DNA of 64,000 nt from Salinisphaera dokdonensis. GTDB taxonomy: Bacteria > Pseudomonadota > Gammaproteobacteria > Nevskiales > Salinisphaeraceae. The stretch lies in assembly GCF_040361215.1 (NCBI RefSeq), contig NZ_APND01000003.1, positions 550,136 to 614,135 of the forward strand. Reading direction: 5' to 3'. Below, piece after piece: positions 34,437 through 43,023 of this stretch (the stretch's first letter is position 1; every line of letters begins with the position of its first letter). Position numbers and translations under genes: made by a program. The notes beneath the pieces are model-generated. The model saw only the letters and a program-made list of their open reading frames with translations. It did not search any database and was not told the DNA's origin.

Positions 34437-36149
34437 ATGAACGTGACCCAACAGCCCCGCATCGAGATCGACGACGAAGACCGTGTAGCCGCCGCGCTGG
34501 CGTCGTTGCAGCAGGCCAGACACTCTGACCTGCGGCTCGAATGCGTGGCCACCGGTGAGCGTTTCGATATCGAGCATTTCGCGATCGCGGGCAATGGCGA
34601 ACGCATCACCCTCGACCTCACGGCCGAAGGCCTGCCGCGTGAGCGTTTTGATGCCGGCGTACGCCTGCACGCAAGCCTGGGGGTGGAAGCCCTGCTGTTC
34701 AGCGGAATCTCGGTCCATGCCTTCCTGATCGAGAACGAACCGGCCGAACTGGTGATCGCCAAGCCGGAGCGGGTGCACGTTTCCAACAAGCGCGAATCGA
34801 CCCGTATCCGGCTGGCGCGCGGCATGCGCGCGCTGGTCCAGCTGCAGGCGTACGAAGATCGCAACCCGGTCGACGCCCGACTGATGGATCTGTCGCTCGG
34901 CGGCTGTGGCATCGAGATCGAACTGCAGGCCGGCATGCTGCTAAGCGCTGGCCAGGACGTATTCGCGCTGTTCATCGAATTCCCGAACGGCACGCGCGCT
35001 TCGCTGCCGGCAACGGTCCGTCACGTGCAATTGGCCGAGCGCAACGGCCATGCCTACGTGGGGTTCGCATTTGCCCGCCGTAGCGACGTGAGCCGCAACG
35101 GGGTGGTGCAATGGCTTCGCGAGATGGAGCGCGAGATCGCCTTTCGTGCCGGCCAGGGCAACACGCATCTCATGCAGCCATCACAGTTGTTCCTGGGTGG
35201 GCCCGAATCACGCGTGTCCATCCGCCTGAATCGCCAGGAGCACCAGCCGCCGACCAACAGCACGCCGATGGTCGCCTCGCTCCGGCGCGTCGCCCATGTG
35301 CTCGGCGATACTGCGATTGCGCTACGCCAGGAGCGGACACCGCCGATAGAGCGCCTTTATGAAAGCGCCGACACGCTCTGTCGCCTGCTGGCAGAGAACC
35401 GCTCAGAGTTCCTCTATGCCCTGTGCTGTCTGCCCGAACAACCGCCGCTGATCCAGCACTGCATCGCCGTCGCCGGCCGGCTCGCCGACCTCGTGCAGGC
35501 CGAGGACATTCTGGCGCGCAACCAGCGCGATATCACCGTGGCTGCTTTGGTCCACGATCTCGGCAATGTGCTGGCCGCCGGCGCACATACCGCATCGAGC
35601 GACCCGCTGATCACCGACCCGTCCAGCCCGGCTGCCAGCCATGTCGACTTGCTTACCGCACTTGGCCCGGCGGCGTCCTGGGCCGCGGGCGGCGCTCGGC
35701 GTGCAATCGTGGAACGTCTCAATACGCCGGCCGATCAGCTGCCCGAGGCGCCGGCGAGCGTGGCGGTCGACCTGCTCGCGCGTGCCGCGTACATCGCCGA
35801 TATGGTCGATGTCATGAGCCGCGGCATCGGCGACCGCGAGCCCAAGGCCCCGCTGCAGATCTTTCGCGAGCTCTACCACGCCTGCAACGAAGACGACCGC
35901 CGCTGGCTGGAGCGCTATATGAAGCGCCACGGCATGTATCCGATCGGCAGCCTTGTCCATTATTCGAGCGGCTTTCTCGCCTGGGTGCTGCGGCTGGGAG
36001 AGGATGGCTATCCGTCACGGATCCGCGTGGTGCGCGACGTGGGCGGCCAGCGCCGCCTCAACCAGATCCTCGACCGCGCCGATTTCGGCCAAGTGGGCAC
36101 GATCGAACGCGCCGGCCTGCCACAGCGCTTCGGGGTCACGCCCTACTGA
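34437..36149 (+). CDS. YcgR-like PilZ protein with a C-terminal HD-type domain
   Basis: 570 residues. An N-terminal flagellar-brake-type domain (about 20-120) is followed by a PilZ domain (about 120-220) with the two c-di-GMP-binding motifs, RESTRIRLARG (RxxxR) and DLSLGGCGIE (D/NxSxxG). After a linker, the region from ~310 has helices with HCIAVAGRLADLV and VAALVHDLGNVLA, an HD pair of the HD-GYP type, but the GYP motif is not evident, so hydrolase activity may be missing. The protein likely reads c-di-GMP and passes the signal to the HD part. Two GGDEF genes lie 1.8 kb downstream. Confidence 0.78.
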   Translation: MNVTQQPRIEIDDEDRVAAALASLQQARHSDLRLECVATGERFDIEHFAIAGNGERITLDLTAEGLPRERFDAGVRLHASLGVEALLFSGISVHAFLIENEPAELVIAKPERVHVSNKRESTRIRLARGMRALVQLQAYEDRNPVDARLMDLSLGGCGIEIELQAGMLLSAGQDVFALFIEFPNGTRASLPATVRHVQLAERNGHAYVGFAFARRSDVSRNGVVQWLREMEREIAFRAGQGNTHLMQPSQLFLGGPESRVSIRLNRQEHQPPTNSTPMVASLRRVAHVLGDTAIALRQERTPPIERLYESADTLCRLLAENRSEFLYALCCLPEQPPLIQHCIAVAGRLADLVQAEDILARNQRDITVAALVHDLGNVLAAGAHTASSDPLITDPSSPAASHVDLLTALGPAASWAAGGARRAIVERLNTPADQLPEAPASVAVDLLARAAYIADMVDVMSRGIGDREPKAPLQIFRELYHACNEDDRRWLERYMKRHGMYPIGSLVHYSSGFLAWVLRLGEDGYPSRIRVVRDVGGQRRLNQILDRADFGQVGTIERAGLPQRFGVTPY

Positions 36150-36306
36150 AGTAGCCGACGGACGCACTTGGCGCCGCGCCGGCCGACCAGAGCATACCGG
36201 TCAGGCCCTTTCACGCCCGCGTCATCACAGGACCGGGCAACCTGCGTAACATGAAGTCGTTTTTCGTCGGCGCCGTGCGCCGGACTGGCTCATCGGGACG
36301 CTCTCC

Positions 36307-36915
36307 ATGGTCATCACCATCGCCCTGATCGCGCTCACCTGCGCGATCTCCTTCACCGGTTTCCAGAATCGGGACATGCTCGAACGGCTGATCTTCTGGC
36401 CGCCGGCGGTCAATCGCGGCGAATACCACCGCCTGCTCACCCACGGCTTCCTGCATGCCGACGGCCAGCACCTGCTGTTCAACATGATCACGCTGTTCTT
36501 CTTCGGCCGCGCGATCGAGGGATTCTTCTCGCGCTATATCGGTATGACGGGTTTCGCCCTGTTCTATCTGTCGGCGGTGGTGATCGCGATCCTGCCCAGC
36601 TATCTCAAGCATCGCGGAGACAGCCGCTATCGCAGCCTCGGCGCGTCGGGGGCGGTCTCGGCGGTGCTGTTCGCCTACATCCTGCTGGCGCCGTGGCAGA
36701 CCATCTATGTGTTCTTCTTCCCAATTCCGGCGATCATCTATGCCCTGCTGTTCACCGCCTACGGCCTGTATGCCGGGCGCCTGGGGCATGATCACATCAA
36801 CCACAGCGCCCATCTCTGGGGCGCCGCCTACGGCCTGACCTTCGCGCTGTGTATGGAACCGCGCCTCGGGCCGGTCTTCGTCGAACGCCTGTTGCAGCCC
36901 CTCGCGGGCGGCTAG
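36307..36915 (+). CDS. Rhomboid-family intramembrane serine protease
   Basis: 202 residues, six or seven membrane segments. The catalytic Ser114 sits in the LGASGAVSA motif (GxSG), and His169 lies in HSAHLWGAAYG. The early EYHRLLTHGFLHADGQHLLFNM provides the H-x-x-x-N oxyanion elements. It cleaves transmembrane helices within the bilayer. The host substrate is unknown. A small membrane protein gene follows at 12 bp and is probably co-transcribed. Confidence 0.92.
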   Translation: MVITIALIALTCAISFTGFQNRDMLERLIFWPPAVNRGEYHRLLTHGFLHADGQHLLFNMITLFFFGRAIEGFFSRYIGMTGFALFYLSAVVIAILPSYLKHRGDSRYRSLGASGAVSAVLFAYILLAPWQTIYVFFFPIPAIIYALLFTAYGLYAGRLGHDHINHSAHLWGAAYGLTFALCMEPRLGPVFVERLLQPLAGG

Positions 36916-36927
36916 CGCGGCTTAGCC

Positions 36928-37140
36928 ATGAAGTTTCTCTTCGGCCTGTTGCTGTTCTCGTTTCTCGGCTGGCTCGCCGTACGCCTGCTGATCGTGAAAC
37001 TGCGGCGCATGCGCGGCGAAACGACCCCCGAGCAGAAAGGCCCGCGCACGGTCACCCTCGTGTGTCTGGCGCTGATCGGCATCTACGCGGTGCTCATCCT
37101 CTGGCGGCTGTATACCGACGGCTTCTCCGCCTTCGGCTAG
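36928..37140 (+). CDS. Small two-helix membrane protein
   Basis: 70 residues with a hydrophobic segment at 3-21 (FLFGLLLFSFLGWLAVRLL) and another at about 43-62 (TLVCLALIGIYAVLILWRL), linked by a basic loop. It lies 12 bp after the rhomboid gene. I do not recognise a family. Its position suggests that it might assist or be a target of the rhomboid protein, but nothing in it proves this. Confidence 0.65.
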   Translation: MKFLFGLLLFSFLGWLAVRLLIVKLRRMRGETTPEQKGPRTVTLVCLALIGIYAVLILWRLYTDGFSAFG

Positions 37141-37206
37141 GCAGGATCGCGAGAAAGCACTTGAGACATGGGCCAAGGTCGCTATACTGTGCGCCGCACG
37201 GTCGTT

Positions 37207-37282
37207 GCTCCCTTCGTCTAGCGGTCTAGGACGTCGCCCTCTCACGGCGAAAACACGAGTTCGAGTCTCGTAGGGAGCGCCA
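37207..37282 (+). tRNA. tRNA-Glu (anticodon CTC)
   Basis: A 76-nt cloverleaf: acceptor GCTCCCT (37207-37213) pairs with AGGGAGC (37272-37278), followed by discriminator G and encoded CCA. The anticodon loop CCTCTCAC gives CTC, which reads GAG codons. The T-loop TTCGAGTC is canonical. A stem (CCGTC...GACGG, 37284-37307) follows and may help termination, but lacks a T-run. Confidence 0.95.
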
Positions 37283-37368
37283 TCCGTCACGCGAACTTTC
37301 GCGACGGATCGGACCGCTCACCCCCGCCTCAGACCATCCAAGCTGGCGCTTCCGCTGACTACAGCGGC

Positions 37369-37932
37369 CTAGCCGGACCCAGCCGCGCGCTCGCCTGGTC
37401 GGATGAACTGACGCCAGCGCGCTGCCATCCGGCGGCGGAACGTCGGTTCGGACTCGAGTTCGCGCAATGCCCGGTAATGTCGTGTCGCCTCGACGTGGCG
37501 ATAGACCAGCAGCTCGTCGGTGACACCGCCCGACCGGAACGTCACGCGCGCCCTTTTCCGGACTTGAACGGCGAGCGGCTATCGGAATCAGGATGGGTCG
37601 AGCATATCCAGGCGTCGGGCCGCGGATGCAGAAACAACGGGTGCTCATACGCCGAGAAATACGGCCCATGCTGTGAATCGTGCGCTCCGAGGGCGTGAAA
37701 TAAGCCCGTCCTATGGCGTTACCCGGATACCCGATCGGCTTGATCCGAAACCCCCGTTCTGTCGCCTGCAGATACAGGCCATTGGGCAACTCGGAATCTT
37801 GTCGCTATTGCCGGCCACCGCGAGCACTCCAGGTCCAATGGCCGAAACCGCAAGCTTGCGGATATACCGTAGCGCCGGACGCGAAACCGGAACACGGTCC
37901 ACGAATACGGCAACCGCGGGTTGGACAGTCAA
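37369..37932 (-). pseudogene. Decayed protein gene of unknown family
   Basis: Three same-strand pieces in different frames join into one protein-like sequence: DRVPVSRPALRYIRKLAVSA, then ELPNGLYLQATERGFRIKP...RAYFTPSERTIHSMG and AYEHPLFLHPRPDAWICSTH, then VTFRSGGVTDELLVYRHVEA and ESEPTFRRRMAARWRQF ending at 37369. At least two frameshifts separate them. Codon bias of each piece fits the host. I do not recognise the family. The gene lies between the tRNA and the diguanylate cyclases. Confidence 0.55.
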
Positions 37933-37959
37933 TGGCCTATGAACCGGCCTCGGGCGCGA

Positions 37960-39402
37960 TCAGGCGCTCGCGATCCGGTCTCGCCCGTCGGCCTTGGCGC
38001 GATACAACGCCTCGTCGGCGCGCCTGATGATCGCGTCCGCCGTTTCGTCGCAATGGGAGGTCGTCACCCCGGCGCTGACTGACAGCGGCACGCGCTCACC
38101 GGCGACGTGGAATTCAGCCAAACGGAGTCTTTCGAGCAATCGCGACAATGAACTCACGGCTGAATCGCGCGCTGTGTCCGGCAACAACAGCAGGAACTCC
38201 TCACCACCCCAGCGCCCGATCGCATCGGCGCCGCGCAGCGTCTGCGTCGCCATTTCGGCGAACAGCCGCAAAGCGGCGTCACCGGCCGCGTGACCGTACC
38301 GATCGTTTAGCCGCTTGAAATGATCGAAATCGACCAGCGCCACGCTCAGCGCTCGAGCTTGGCGGCGGCCGCGCTCGATCTCGCGGTCGAACTGCTGTAC
38401 CAGCATGCGCCGATTGCCCAGGCCCGTGAGTTCATCCAGCGTCGCGATTTCGTTGAGGCGATCATGCGCTTCCTGCAGTTCGGCATGGGCAGCGTGCAGT
38501 GCGGCCAGATCCCGCTCGCGGCTCAGTTCGTGGCTGAGCCACTGGCCAAACATGCCGACCAAGTCGAGATCGGTCTGGCTGAATTCACCGGTCGCCGAAG
38601 GGCTGGAGAAATTCAGCGTGCCAACAACCTGGCCATCCAGCGCGACCGGTGCGCCGATATAGGATTCGAGCTTGAAGCGGCGATAACAGGGATGGCTGCA
38701 TATCTTGCTGTCACCGGCGCGGTCAACTGCGAACGGACCTTCCGCGGCAAGTACGTGGCAGCAGTAGGTATCCTCGATCGGGAACACGGTACCGGCGACC
38801 AGGCCACCATTCGGATCGATCGCATCGGCAATCACATAGCGATCGGCATCGATCTCGCTGACGATGCCTATCGGCATGCCGAAATATCGACAGCCCAGTT
38901 CAAGTATGGCGCCGCGTCGCTGTTCGTAGCCCATCTCGGGATTCGATGTGATGGCGTGCAAGGCCGCGATGGCTTTATCGGCAGCCATGCGTGAGCTCAG
39001 GTCCCGGATGATGCCCAGATACATGACCCCGGCATCGCGGGTGCCACGTATTGCGCCGCCGATGGTTTCGCCGTCGAACACGCTCCCGTCGCCACGGCGA
39101 TAGCGCATGAAATAGCTTTGATGTTCTCCGCCTGCCGACCTGTTGTAACGGGTCCGACCCTGCTCCTCGAAGTCCGCCGAGGACTCATAGAGATCCGCAC
39201 TGGACCGACCGAGCAAGCCGTCGTGCTGATATCGAAACAGGTCGGTGGCAGCCGCGTTCGCCATGATGATCCGTCGATCCGCGTCGGCAACGAGCACGGC
39301 CTCCGGCATGTCCGCAAACATATGCCTCAGCACCGTCTGCAGCGACTCCCCGTCGAAGGGAAACGATTCGGTATCGGCGAAAGGGTCGCTTCGGTGAATC
39401 AA
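37960..39402 (-). CDS. PAS-GAF-GGDEF diguanylate cyclase
   Basis: About 480 residues: a PAS sensor (~25-145), a GAF domain (~165-300) and a C-terminal GGDEF domain with the active-site motif GGEEF in RWGGEEFLLLLP, preceded by DELTGLGNRR and VDFDHFKRLNDRYGHAAGD, all expected of an active cyclase making c-di-GMP from two GTP. It has no membrane segment. The start is unsure: TTG 39435 or TTG 39402; the latter matches the length of its paralogue. It is a close paralogue of the next gene, so the pair arose by tandem duplication. Confidence 0.88.
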   Translation of the reverse strand: MIHRSDPFADTESFPFDGESLQTVLRHMFADMPEAVLVADADRRIIMANAAATDLFRYQHDGLLGRSSADLYESSADFEEQGRTRYNRSAGGEHQSYFMRYRRGDGSVFDGETIGGAIRGTRDAGVMYLGIIRDLSSRMAADKAIAALHAITSNPEMGYEQRRGAILELGCRYFGMPIGIVSEIDADRYVIADAIDPNGGLVAGTVFPIEDTYCCHVLAAEGPFAVDRAGDSKICSHPCYRRFKLESYIGAPVALDGQVVGTLNFSSPSATGEFSQTDLDLVGMFGQWLSHELSRERDLAALHAAHAELQEAHDRLNEIATLDELTGLGNRRMLVQQFDREIERGRRQARALSVALVDFDHFKRLNDRYGHAAGDAALRLFAEMATQTLRGADAIGRWGGEEFLLLLPDTARDSAVSSLSRLLERLRLAEFHVAGERVPLSVSAGVTTSHCDETADAIIRRADEALYRAKADGRDRIASA

Positions 39403-39552
39403 GACAGTCTCACGCAGGGGTGGGGTTGCGGCCAACAGACCAGCGAAAAGGCCGACACAACGATTTGCGCCCGGATCATACGCGGCATCGATCCCGTTAT
39501 CCCGCTGGGCTGCTCCAGAATAATGATCGCCGGGTCAGTTACGGCGCGCCGC

Positions 39553-40974
39553 TCAGCCGCGCTCGACACAGCCCCGTCCGGCCGCCTTGGCGCGGTAGAG
39601 CGCGGTATCGGCCCGTTTGATGGTGGCCTCGGCGCCTTCATCGGTCGAAAATTGCGTGACACCGGCGCTAGCGGACAGCGAGATCGCGTGATTCTCGGCC
39701 GCGAACGGCTGGTGGCGGATCTGGTCAAGCAGGCGATTGAGCGTGGTCAAAGCCGCATCGACGGCGGTGTCCGGCAGCAGCAGCAGGAACTCCTCGCCGC
39801 CCCAGCGACCGACGAGGTCGCTGCCGCGCAGACTGTCGCGCAGGAGGTCGGCGAAATGGCGCAGCGCCGCGTCACCTGCCACGTGCCCATAGCTGTCATT
39901 GAGCTGCTTGAAATGATCGATATCCACCATGGCCACGCTCAACGGCTGCTGCTGGCGGCGTGCGCGTTCGATCTCGTGGTCGAGCTGCTGCACCAGCAGG
40001 CGGCGATTGCCCAGGCCGGTCAACTCGTCGACGGTGGCCACACGGCTGAGTTTTTCGTGCGCATCGGTCAGCGCCGCGATACTGCGCTCCATCCGGATTT
40101 CCTGGCCGACCCACTGCGCGAACATGCCGATCAGATCCATATCGGCCTGGCTGAACAGACCGGCGTCGTCCGGGCCCCAGAAATTGAGCGTGCCGTAGAG
40201 CTCTCCGGCGACCAGGATCGGGCTGCCGACGTAAGTGCGCGTTCCGTAGCGCTGGTCCGATAACTCGGCCGCCAACCGGGCGCGATTGGTCCCGTCCATG
40301 CCGAAGGGCCCGCCTTTGGCCAGCACGTGCCAGCAATAGGTATCCGCAATCGGAAAGACATCGCCGACCTGCAAGCTATTGCCGGCATCGAGCACATCGA
40401 TCACCCGATAGTCGCCCTCCTCGACCCGGCCGACAACGCCGACAGGCAGGCCGAAATGAGCGCAGCCCAGCTTGAGGATCGCCTGCCGGCGCTGGCCGAA
40501 ATCCAGGCTCTGGTCGGAGGCGATGCAGTGCAGAGAATGCAGCGCTTTCTCGGTCGACAGCCGCGCGGTGACATCGCGAATGATGCCCAGGTACATGATC
40601 CGCCCGCTGGCCGGGTCGCGCATAGGTCCGGCAATGGTCTCGGCATCGAAAACGCTGCCATCACGGCGCCGATACGCACACAGATAACTCGTATGCTGGC
40701 GGCTTGCGTCCGCATGGAAACGGGTACGCCCTTCCTTTTCGAACACCGCCGGATCGGCATAGATCTCGCGTGCGCTGCGGCCGAGTATCTGGGCCTCGTC
40801 GTAACCAAACAGCTCGAGCGCAGCGCGGTTGACCAGAATGATCTGGCGCTGCTCGTCTGCGACCAGCACCGCCTCGTCGATATCCGCAAAGACATGCGAC
40901 AACACCGTCTGCAGCGATGCCTGTGGCAAGGATAGCGCTTCGATCGAATCCGCGACGCGATTCTCGTGGGTCAA
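39553..40974 (-). CDS. PAS-GAF-GGDEF diguanylate cyclase, paralogue
   Basis: 473 residues with the same domain order as its neighbour and blocks in common over the full length (ESLQTVL/ASLQTVL, VMYLGIIRDL/IMYLGIIRDV, RWGGEEFLLLLPD). The GGDEF site is GGEEF, and DELTGLGNRRLLVQQLDHE, VDIDHFKQLNDSYGHVAGD are intact. The TTG start with AAAGG 8 nt upstream begins the chain. The GAF domain differs more from its neighbour than the cyclase domain, so they may respond to different signals. With the PilZ-HD protein this makes a local c-di-GMP set. Confidence 0.9.
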   Translation of the reverse strand: MTHENRVADSIEALSLPQASLQTVLSHVFADIDEAVLVADEQRQIILVNRAALELFGYDEAQILGRSAREIYADPAVFEKEGRTRFHADASRQHTSYLCAYRRRDGSVFDAETIAGPMRDPASGRIMYLGIIRDVTARLSTEKALHSLHCIASDQSLDFGQRRQAILKLGCAHFGLPVGVVGRVEEGDYRVIDVLDAGNSLQVGDVFPIADTYCWHVLAKGGPFGMDGTNRARLAAELSDQRYGTRTYVGSPILVAGELYGTLNFWGPDDAGLFSQADMDLIGMFAQWVGQEIRMERSIAALTDAHEKLSRVATVDELTGLGNRRLLVQQLDHEIERARRQQQPLSVAMVDIDHFKQLNDSYGHVAGDAALRHFADLLRDSLRGSDLVGRWGGEEFLLLLPDTAVDAALTTLNRLLDQIRHQPFAAENHAISLSASAGVTQFSTDEGAEATIKRADTALYRAKAAGRGCVERG

Positions 40975-41160
40975 GGTAACGGCCTTTTCTGCGTTTGGTC
41001 GCGAACTGCGCCAAACGCCTCCGGAAAACTACTGATTGCGCGTCTTTATAGCACGCCATCGGCGATCAATGTGCGGCGCGTCGCAGTAACCAAATCCTTT
41101 GATAATGCACCGAATCGTCCCAAGCCTCAGTCGTAAATGGCTTCGCTAACGAATCGCTAT

Positions 41161-42621
41161 ATGACACAGGAAAACTCGCAACTCTGGCGCCAACAGGCCT
41201 ATGTCGGCGGGCGCTGGATCGACGCGGACGAGAACGCGACCCGAGCGGTCGATGATCCGGCCACGGGCGAGATCATCGGCACGATTCCCGACCTCGACGC
41301 GCCGCGACTTATCGGCGCTATCGACGCAGCCCATGCCGCATTCGAGCGCTGGCGGGAGACCTCGGTGACCACGCGTGCCGACCGACTGCTCGCCTGGTAT
41401 CAGGGGATGCACGACAACCGCGAAGCGCTGGCACAGATGATGACCCGCGAGCAGGGCAAGCCGTTGGCCGATGCGCGGGGCGAAGTGGACTATGCCGCGA
41501 GCTTCATCCGCTGGTTCGCCGAGGAAGGCCGCCGCGCGACCGGCGCGAACATACCGGCGGAAAACCCGGATGTGGCACTGGGCACGGTGCAGGAGCCGGT
41601 CGGCGTGGCCGGCATCATTACGCCCTGGAACTTTCCGCTGGCGATGATCACGCGCAAGGCCGCGGCGGCACTCGCCGCTGGTTGCAGCGTGGTGGTACGC
41701 CCGGCCAGCGAAACCCCCTTCTCCGCGCTCGCATTGGCCGCACTGGCCGAACAGGCAGGCCTGGACGGCGGCGAGTTCAATGTGGTCACGGGCAGTGGCC
41801 AGCGGGTCTCGGAGGCGCTTTGCGACGACACGCGCGTGCGGGCACTCTCCTTTACCGGCTCGACGCCGGTCGGTCGCACGCTGCTCCGCCAAGGGGCGGA
41901 TACGGTCAAGCGCACGTCGATGGAACTGGGCGGCAACGCGCCGTTCATCGCCTGTGAGGACGTGGACATCGACACCGCGGTCGAGGGCGCGCTCGCCGCC
42001 AAGTTCCAGACCAGCGGGCAGGACTGCCTCGCAGCCAACCGTATTTTCGTGCATCGCGACATCTACGAGACGTTCGTGGCGCGCTTCGCCGAGCGAATGG
42101 ACGCACTGCAAGTCGGCAACGGCTTCGACGACGGTACGGATATCGGCCCGCTGATACATGAACGCGCGGTCGAAAAAGCGCAGGCGTTGGCAGACGACGC
42201 TCGCGATCACGGCGCCCGTGTCATGGGCCGCTCGCAGTCGGATGCGCCGGGGGCACGCTTCTTCATGCCGACCCTGCTAGCTGACGTTACCCCGGGCATG
42301 CGCATCTTCTCGGAGGAGGCCTTCGCGCCGCTGGCCGCGATCTGCCCCTTCGATGACGACGAGGATGTGATCGCCGCCGCAAACGATACCGAATACGGCT
42401 TGGCAGCCTATGTCTTCACCCATGCCGATGCGCGCATCCGCAAATTCATGCGCGGACTCGACTACGGCATGGTGGGCATTAACACCATGGACCTCACCGG
42501 GCCGCACGTGCCGTTCGGCGGCGTCAAGCAATCCGGCCTCGGCCGCGAAGGCGGCCAGGTGGGCATGCACGAGTTCCTGGAAACGAAGTACTACTGCCTG
42601 GGCGGTGTACCGGCGACGTGA
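41161..42621 (+). CDS. gabD: NAD(P)-dependent aldehyde dehydrogenase (succinate-semialdehyde dehydrogenase type)
   Basis: 486 residues from ATG 41161, giving LWRQQAYVGGRWIDADENAT, the usual N-terminus of GabD. The catalytic Cys is in SGQDCLAANR, the Glu in ELGGNAPFI, and the cofactor loop in FTGSTPVGRTL. FPLAMITRKAAAALAAGCSVVVRPA fits succinate-semialdehyde dehydrogenases. It oxidises a semialdehyde to the acid, as in GABA breakdown. No GABA aminotransferase is adjacent, so related aldehydes (for example glutarate semialdehyde) are also possible. It is followed at 68 bp by the YrhK gene. Confidence 0.85.
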   Translation: MTQENSQLWRQQAYVGGRWIDADENATRAVDDPATGEIIGTIPDLDAPRLIGAIDAAHAAFERWRETSVTTRADRLLAWYQGMHDNREALAQMMTREQGKPLADARGEVDYAASFIRWFAEEGRRATGANIPAENPDVALGTVQEPVGVAGIITPWNFPLAMITRKAAAALAAGCSVVVRPASETPFSALALAALAEQAGLDGGEFNVVTGSGQRVSEALCDDTRVRALSFTGSTPVGRTLLRQGADTVKRTSMELGGNAPFIACEDVDIDTAVEGALAAKFQTSGQDCLAANRIFVHRDIYETFVARFAERMDALQVGNGFDDGTDIGPLIHERAVEKAQALADDARDHGARVMGRSQSDAPGARFFMPTLLADVTPGMRIFSEEAFAPLAAICPFDDDEDVIAAANDTEYGLAAYVFTHADARIRKFMRGLDYGMVGINTMDLTGPHVPFGGVKQSGLGREGGQVGMHEFLETKYYCLGGVPAT

Positions 42622-42689
42622 TCGTCCGCGGCGCCCCGCGACCGGGGCGCCGCTTCCCGTCAGCCTAGTCCACACGAGGGCACTGCGAC

Positions 42690-42986
42690 ATGACCCGACC
42701 ATTCGAGAATCAGCCCAACGCCCACCCGACCCGACGGCATGAGCAGGTCTACGGGCGTTACGAAAAGCTGTACACGGTCAACGACTTCTGCGCCGCGTTG
42801 TTGTTTCTGGTCGGTTCGGTCATGTTCTTCTACAAGAACTTGGAGTATCCCGCGATCTGGTGTTTCACCATTGGCTCCGTGAACTTCATGCTTCGACCAA
42901 CCATCAAGCTGGCACGCGAATTCCATCTCGCCAAACTGCCGCTGCCGGGCGACGACAGGCCACTCCCGTCGAACGAAGATGCCTGA
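42690..42986 (+). CDS. YrhK-family small membrane protein
   Basis: 98 residues with two membrane helices (AALLFLVGSVMFFYKNL and IWCFTIGSVNFMLRPTI) after a polar N-terminus, closing with LAREFHL, the pattern of the YrhK domain family. Function is unknown. It lies 68 bp after the aldehyde dehydrogenase and is convergent with the YccS-like gene. Confidence 0.78.
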   Translation: MTRPFENQPNAHPTRRHEQVYGRYEKLYTVNDFCAALLFLVGSVMFFYKNLEYPAIWCFTIGSVNFMLRPTIKLAREFHLAKLPLPGDDRPLPSNEDA

Positions 42987-43023
42987 CGGGCAAGCGCTCT
43001 ATCGAGCAAACGCGGCGAAAAGC

